This document shows, piece after piece, positions 61,302 to 64,000 of a stretch of DNA of 64,000 nucleotides. Each line of letters opens with the position of its first letter. Position 1 is the stretch's first letter. This DNA is from CBDFKK01 sp965248815 (GTDB lineage Bacteria; Pseudomonadota; Alphaproteobacteria; SMXP01), in assembly GCA_965248815.1 (NCBI GenBank), contig CBDFKK010000008.1, positions 620,001 through 684,000 of the forward strand, in the 5' to 3' direction. The translations under genes were made by a program, and so were the position numbers. The notes beneath the pieces were generated by a model that worked only from the letters and a program-made list of their open reading frames with translations, was not told the origin of the DNA and made no database searches.

Positions 61302-62828
61302 TCAATTTCCACCAACTTCCAGCAACTCATAGAGCACGACCCGGTTGGCCGTTCTGATCCCTCTGATCGTTGGCGCATATCCGATCATCTCGCTTTGCTC
61401 GATGAGAAAAATGGCAGGGGCGAGGTCGTGGTAGCGCTGCTGCAACTCATAAAGAAGGGCCAGACGTTTTTCTGGGTCGAGTTCAGCCGTAGCAGCCTCG
61501 AGCAGTGGCACGAGCGAAGGTTCACAAAAAAACGGAACTGTTTTGACGCAGGAGAAGTATTCCATTGGTCGCTGTGCATCATTATAGGGCGTCGCGAACC
61601 ACGACAGGCCGAACGCCTCACCTTCAAACGATCCGTTGACGTATTTTCGAAACCAATCGGAAAAAACCGTTGGCCGCAGGGTGAGATCGACACCGACAAC
61701 CGCCAAGTTTTGCTTGACGGTTTGATAAATCATGGTGTCGCCCGGCGCAGAACCCACAATGACGTCTGCTGACATCGCAAAGCCATTTTCATAACCCGCG
61801 TCAGCCAGCAGTTCCTTCGCCCGCGCCGGATCGTGAGGATAGGGTTTGACGTCTGGATTGAAGCCAAAGGTAATTGGTGTCGCCCCCTGACCAGCGGGCT
61901 CGGCAAAGCCGTGCATAATGACGTCCGCAATAACCTGCTTATTAACGGCGAAATTAAGCGCCTGCCGAACCCGTCGATCGTCGATTGGCGAACCTTGCCG
62001 GTCCACATTAATAAATGCGAGCGACATGACCTGAGGGACGCGACTAATGTGAAGACCGAAACCTGCTTGACGCACCAACTCGACATCGTCAGGCACGACA
62101 CCGAGAACCATGTCCAATTGTCCAGACAAGAGCCCTTGCAGCCGCGTCGACGCATCGGAAATATCGACATATTCGATTTTGTCCAGATTGGGCGGACCAT
62201 CCCAGCGCCAAGACTGCGGCGCCGCCGCGACGATCGCCCGGCCTGTTCCCTGACCCCATGATACCAGTTCAAAAGCTCCCGTTCCGGACGGCTTTTGCGC
62301 AAAGCCATCGGGGCCGCGCTCGGTCCAGGCCTTCGGAGCCACAATTGCAACTGCAACAAGCCGGTTCGGGAGAAGAGCGTCCGGCGATTCTGTTTCGATC
62401 TCGACGGTCAGATGATCGACGGTACGCACAGCAGTGAAACCGCGCAGTTCGTTACCTATGACTGTGCCTCTGCCGTCATCGCTCATAAGATAAGTCAGAG
62501 TCGTGACAACGGCAGCCGCATCAAACGGCTCCCCGTTTGAAAACGTCACACCGTCGCGCAACCGGACGATCCATGTGGTTGGGCTTGTGGTTTCCCAAGA
62601 TGTCGCGAGCGCAGGGACAACCGCGCCTTCTTCGTCGAGCCGAGTCAGTCCGTCAAAAAGCGCAGACCACACGTGATTGGAGGGCGGTCCATTTGCGTTG
62701 TACGGATTTCCCAGACTGGGTGGGAGGTCGTTGACCCCATAGCGCAAAATCCGCTCGGCCTCAGCCGCAACGGGCATGAAGCAGCCGGCAGCAAGAAGCA
62801 TGAGTCCTGTGACCAGTCTTAGAGCCAT
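61302..62828 (-). CDS. ABC transporter substrate-binding protein, family 5 (peptide/nickel type)
   Basis: A 508-residue periplasmic binding protein with a signal sequence (LVTGLMLLAAGCFMPVAAEA; the AAGC could also be a weak lipobox) and the SBP_bac_5 pattern: LRYGVNDLPPSLGNPYN, WSALFDGLTRLDEEGAVVPALATSWETTSPTTWIVRLRDGVTFSNGEPFDAAAVV, RRVRQALNFAVNKQVIADVIMHG. Family members bind oligopeptides, nickel, glutathione or opines. No permease or ATPase genes are next to it in the window. Divergent from the cysteine hydrolase. Confidence 0.9.
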   Translation of the reverse strand: MALRLVTGLMLLAAGCFMPVAAEAERILRYGVNDLPPSLGNPYNANGPPSNHVWSALFDGLTRLDEEGAVVPALATSWETTSPTTWIVRLRDGVTFSNGEPFDAAAVVTTLTYLMSDDGRGTVIGNELRGFTAVRTVDHLTVEIETESPDALLPNRLVAVAIVAPKAWTERGPDGFAQKPSGTGAFELVSWGQGTGRAIVAAAPQSWRWDGPPNLDKIEYVDISDASTRLQGLLSGQLDMVLGVVPDDVELVRQAGFGLHISRVPQVMSLAFINVDRQGSPIDDRRVRQALNFAVNKQVIADVIMHGFAEPAGQGATPITFGFNPDVKPYPHDPARAKELLADAGYENGFAMSADVIVGSAPGDTMIYQTVKQNLAVVGVDLTLRPTVFSDWFRKYVNGSFEGEAFGLSWFATPYNDAQRPMEYFSCVKTVPFFCEPSLVPLLEAATAELDPEKRLALLYELQQRYHDLAPAIFLIEQSEMIGYAPTIRGIRTANRVVLYELLEVGGN

Positions 62829-63044
62829 GGGGCCCAGTTAAGCTCATCGCGCGCCGAAATGCGAGTTCAGGGGCAGGCCCAATAGGTTTCGACCAATTGA
62901 CGAGGCTCCGGCCAAACATGCTAGATTGAACACTCAAATCTGGCTCAAGATCAAAGCCAATTCAGCACATCATCGATTGCCATGCTCCGGGGCTTCGCCC
63001 CACGTCGGCAGCAATTAGTTCCTTCATGTTTTAAGGGAAGCACT

Positions 63045-63722
63045 ATGGAGACAAGTTCTAAGACCGCTCGCGAAATATTTGAAGAGGTCAAGGCCAATCC
63101 TGCGCGAGCGCGCTTCGGTTTTGGCGACAAGGTAGCGATTGTCAATATCGACCCCCAGAAGGCCTACACCCGTACCGACTTGTTTAAAACGGCCTACGAG
63201 ACCGACCCCCGCCAGCTCGACTACGTCAATCAGATTTCTAATTTGGCGCGCGCGAAAAGCCTGCCCGTAATTTGGACCCATGTGGCCTACATGAAGGACG
63301 GCTCAGATTGCGGCATTTGGGGCACGCGCACGGACACACCGGACAGTTTGCAAAACATCAAATATGGATCCGAACGCCACGAGTTCGACGATCGCGTAGA
63401 GATCGATCAAGACCGAGATGCGATCTATACCAAACGCATGCCGTCGGCATTTTTTGAAACACCGCTTGCCTCCTATCTCGTCTTTCACAAGGTAGACACG
63501 CTCGTTCTGACCGGCGGATCCACATCGGGGTGCATACGCGCAACAGCTATCGACAGCGTGAGTCACGGCTATCGCACCATCATTCCAGAAGAATGTGTCG
63601 CCGACAAACACGAGAGTTATCACTTCGCCAACTTGACCGATATGTCGCTGAAATACGCAGACGTCGTATCCGTGACGGACGTCGTCGAGTGGCTCAATAA
63701 CTACACCCCTAAAAACTCCTAA
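63045..63722 (+). CDS. Isochorismatase-like cysteine hydrolase
   Basis: A 225-residue member of the isochorismatase/nicotinamidase superfamily, closest in layout to N-carbamoylsarcosine amidase. The catalytic triad is visible: Asp in VAIVNIDPQKAYT, Lys in YTKRMPSAFFETPL, and Cys in LTGGSTSGCIRATAIDS. The ATG at 63045 has an AAGGGA site; the frame upstream to 62982 is not conserved. It hydrolyses a C-N bond of an amide or carbamoyl compound. The next gene is a polysaccharide-deacetylase-fold enzyme, which with this hydrolase suggests breakdown of a cyclic or carbamoylated nitrogen compound. Confidence 0.87.
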   Translation: METSSKTAREIFEEVKANPARARFGFGDKVAIVNIDPQKAYTRTDLFKTAYETDPRQLDYVNQISNLARAKSLPVIWTHVAYMKDGSDCGIWGTRTDTPDSLQNIKYGSERHEFDDRVEIDQDRDAIYTKRMPSAFFETPLASYLVFHKVDTLVLTGGSTSGCIRATAIDSVSHGYRTIIPEECVADKHESYHFANLTDMSLKYADVVSVTDVVEWLNNYTPKNS

Positions 63723-63739
63723 AGCCCGAGGATAGTCAG

Positions 63740-64000
63740 GTGAAATCAGATCCAGGTCTTTATGACTATTGGCCTTATATGAATCGGCCGAAAATTGAGT
63801 GGCCGGACGGCAAGAAAGTTGCCTTTTGGGTCGCGCCGAACATTGAGTTTTACGAACTCGAACCGCCAGACAATCCGTCGCGCAAGCCCTGGCCGAAACC
63901 TTACCCCGATCTCGTTCCTTACTCTTATCGGGACTACGGCAACCGTGTCGGTCATTGGCGCCTCATGGAGGCCATGGATGATTGTGGCGTGCGCGGATCG
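63740..64000 (+). CDS. Polysaccharide deacetylase family (allantoinase/PuuE-like) protein, N-terminal fragment
   Basis: The first 87 codons, running off the right edge. A GTG at 63740 with an upstream CGAGG site starts VKSDPGLYDYWPYMNRPKIEWPDGKKVAFWVAPNIEFYELEPP ... YSYRDYGNRVGHWRLMEAMDDCGVRG. The motif RDYGNRVGxWRLM and the WVAPNIEFYE strand are typical of the NodB-fold branch that includes the cofactor-free allantoinase PuuE and related amidohydrolases. It lies 17 bases after the cysteine hydrolase, so the two are probably co-transcribed. Confidence 0.82.
   Translation, partial: MKSDPGLYDYWPYMNRPKIEWPDGKKVAFWVAPNIEFYELEPPDNPSRKPWPKPYPDLVPYSYRDYGNRVGHWRLMEAMDDCGVRGS

Noticed and set aside
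1..64000. CRISPR arrays, prophage or integrative element
   Set aside because: No regularly spaced repeats, cas genes, phage structural genes, integrases or tRNA attachment sites were found; mobile content is limited to two IS3-family elements and short palindromic repeats.

Overview
The window is chromosomal DNA of an alphaproteobacterium. This rests on several gene families: the alphaproteobacterial ATP-synthase zeta inhibitor (DUF1476), CckA, FliX, the small PurL with separate PurS and PurQ, a zinc-ligand-poor DksA, CtrA-type boxes (TTAA-N7-TTAA) and a GTTC-N7-GTTC SOS box ahead of recA. I cannot name a genus.

Layout. 1-9.3 kb: start of a molybdopterin-binding (CinA-like) gene, sfsA, map, bactofilin, a small membrane protein, radC, an alpha/beta hydrolase, a PepSY protein beside a two-component system, and purB. 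9.4-17.6 kb: zeta inhibitor, the purine operon purC-purS-purQ-purL running into bolA and grxD, then rpsD, a TrmJ-type methyltransferase and icd. 17.6-26.2 kb: a cyclic-nucleotide-type K+ channel, alaS, recA and cckA, separated by intergenic spaces carrying a dispersed palindromic repeat family.

26.2-47.3 kb is a flagellar region: flgB-flgC-fliE-fliQ-fliR-flhB; fliO-fliP; fliL-fliM-DUF6468-MotE-large TPR protein; flgF-flgG-flgA-flgH; dksA; fliX; flgI. CtrA-type boxes and sigma-54 promoter motifs sit where a Caulobacter-like hierarchy would place them. Many of the genes are broken by single lesions: flhB (TAA), fliP (TGA), flgI (TAG), fliO (1-base loss in a T run), and an IS3-family element that cuts the gene after flgI at codon 12. 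Just beyond the IS, a MoxR ATPase is frameshifted and an MFS transporter has an in-frame TAG. All three stop codons are involved, so codon reassignment is unlikely. Recent loss of motility is the simplest reading; sequencing or assembly error must be excluded.

Inside the flagellar region, 31.3-34.4 kb holds a duplicated junction: degraded copies of the 3' ends of two neighbouring genes flank a HigBA-like toxin-antitoxin module, with an unfamiliar membrane-TPR gene beyond. 

47.3-64 kb is mixed: MoxR/VWA pair, MFS, chorismate mutase, Hpt protein, PhzF-like protein, an unexplained hairpin-rich spacer, slipin, Lrp regulator with an amidinotransferase-fold hydrolase, a small basic exported protein, a second IS3-family element, a TonB-dependent receptor, a peptide-type ABC binding protein, a cysteine hydrolase and the start of a polysaccharide-deacetylase-family gene. 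No rRNA, tRNA, CRISPR or prophage was recognised.
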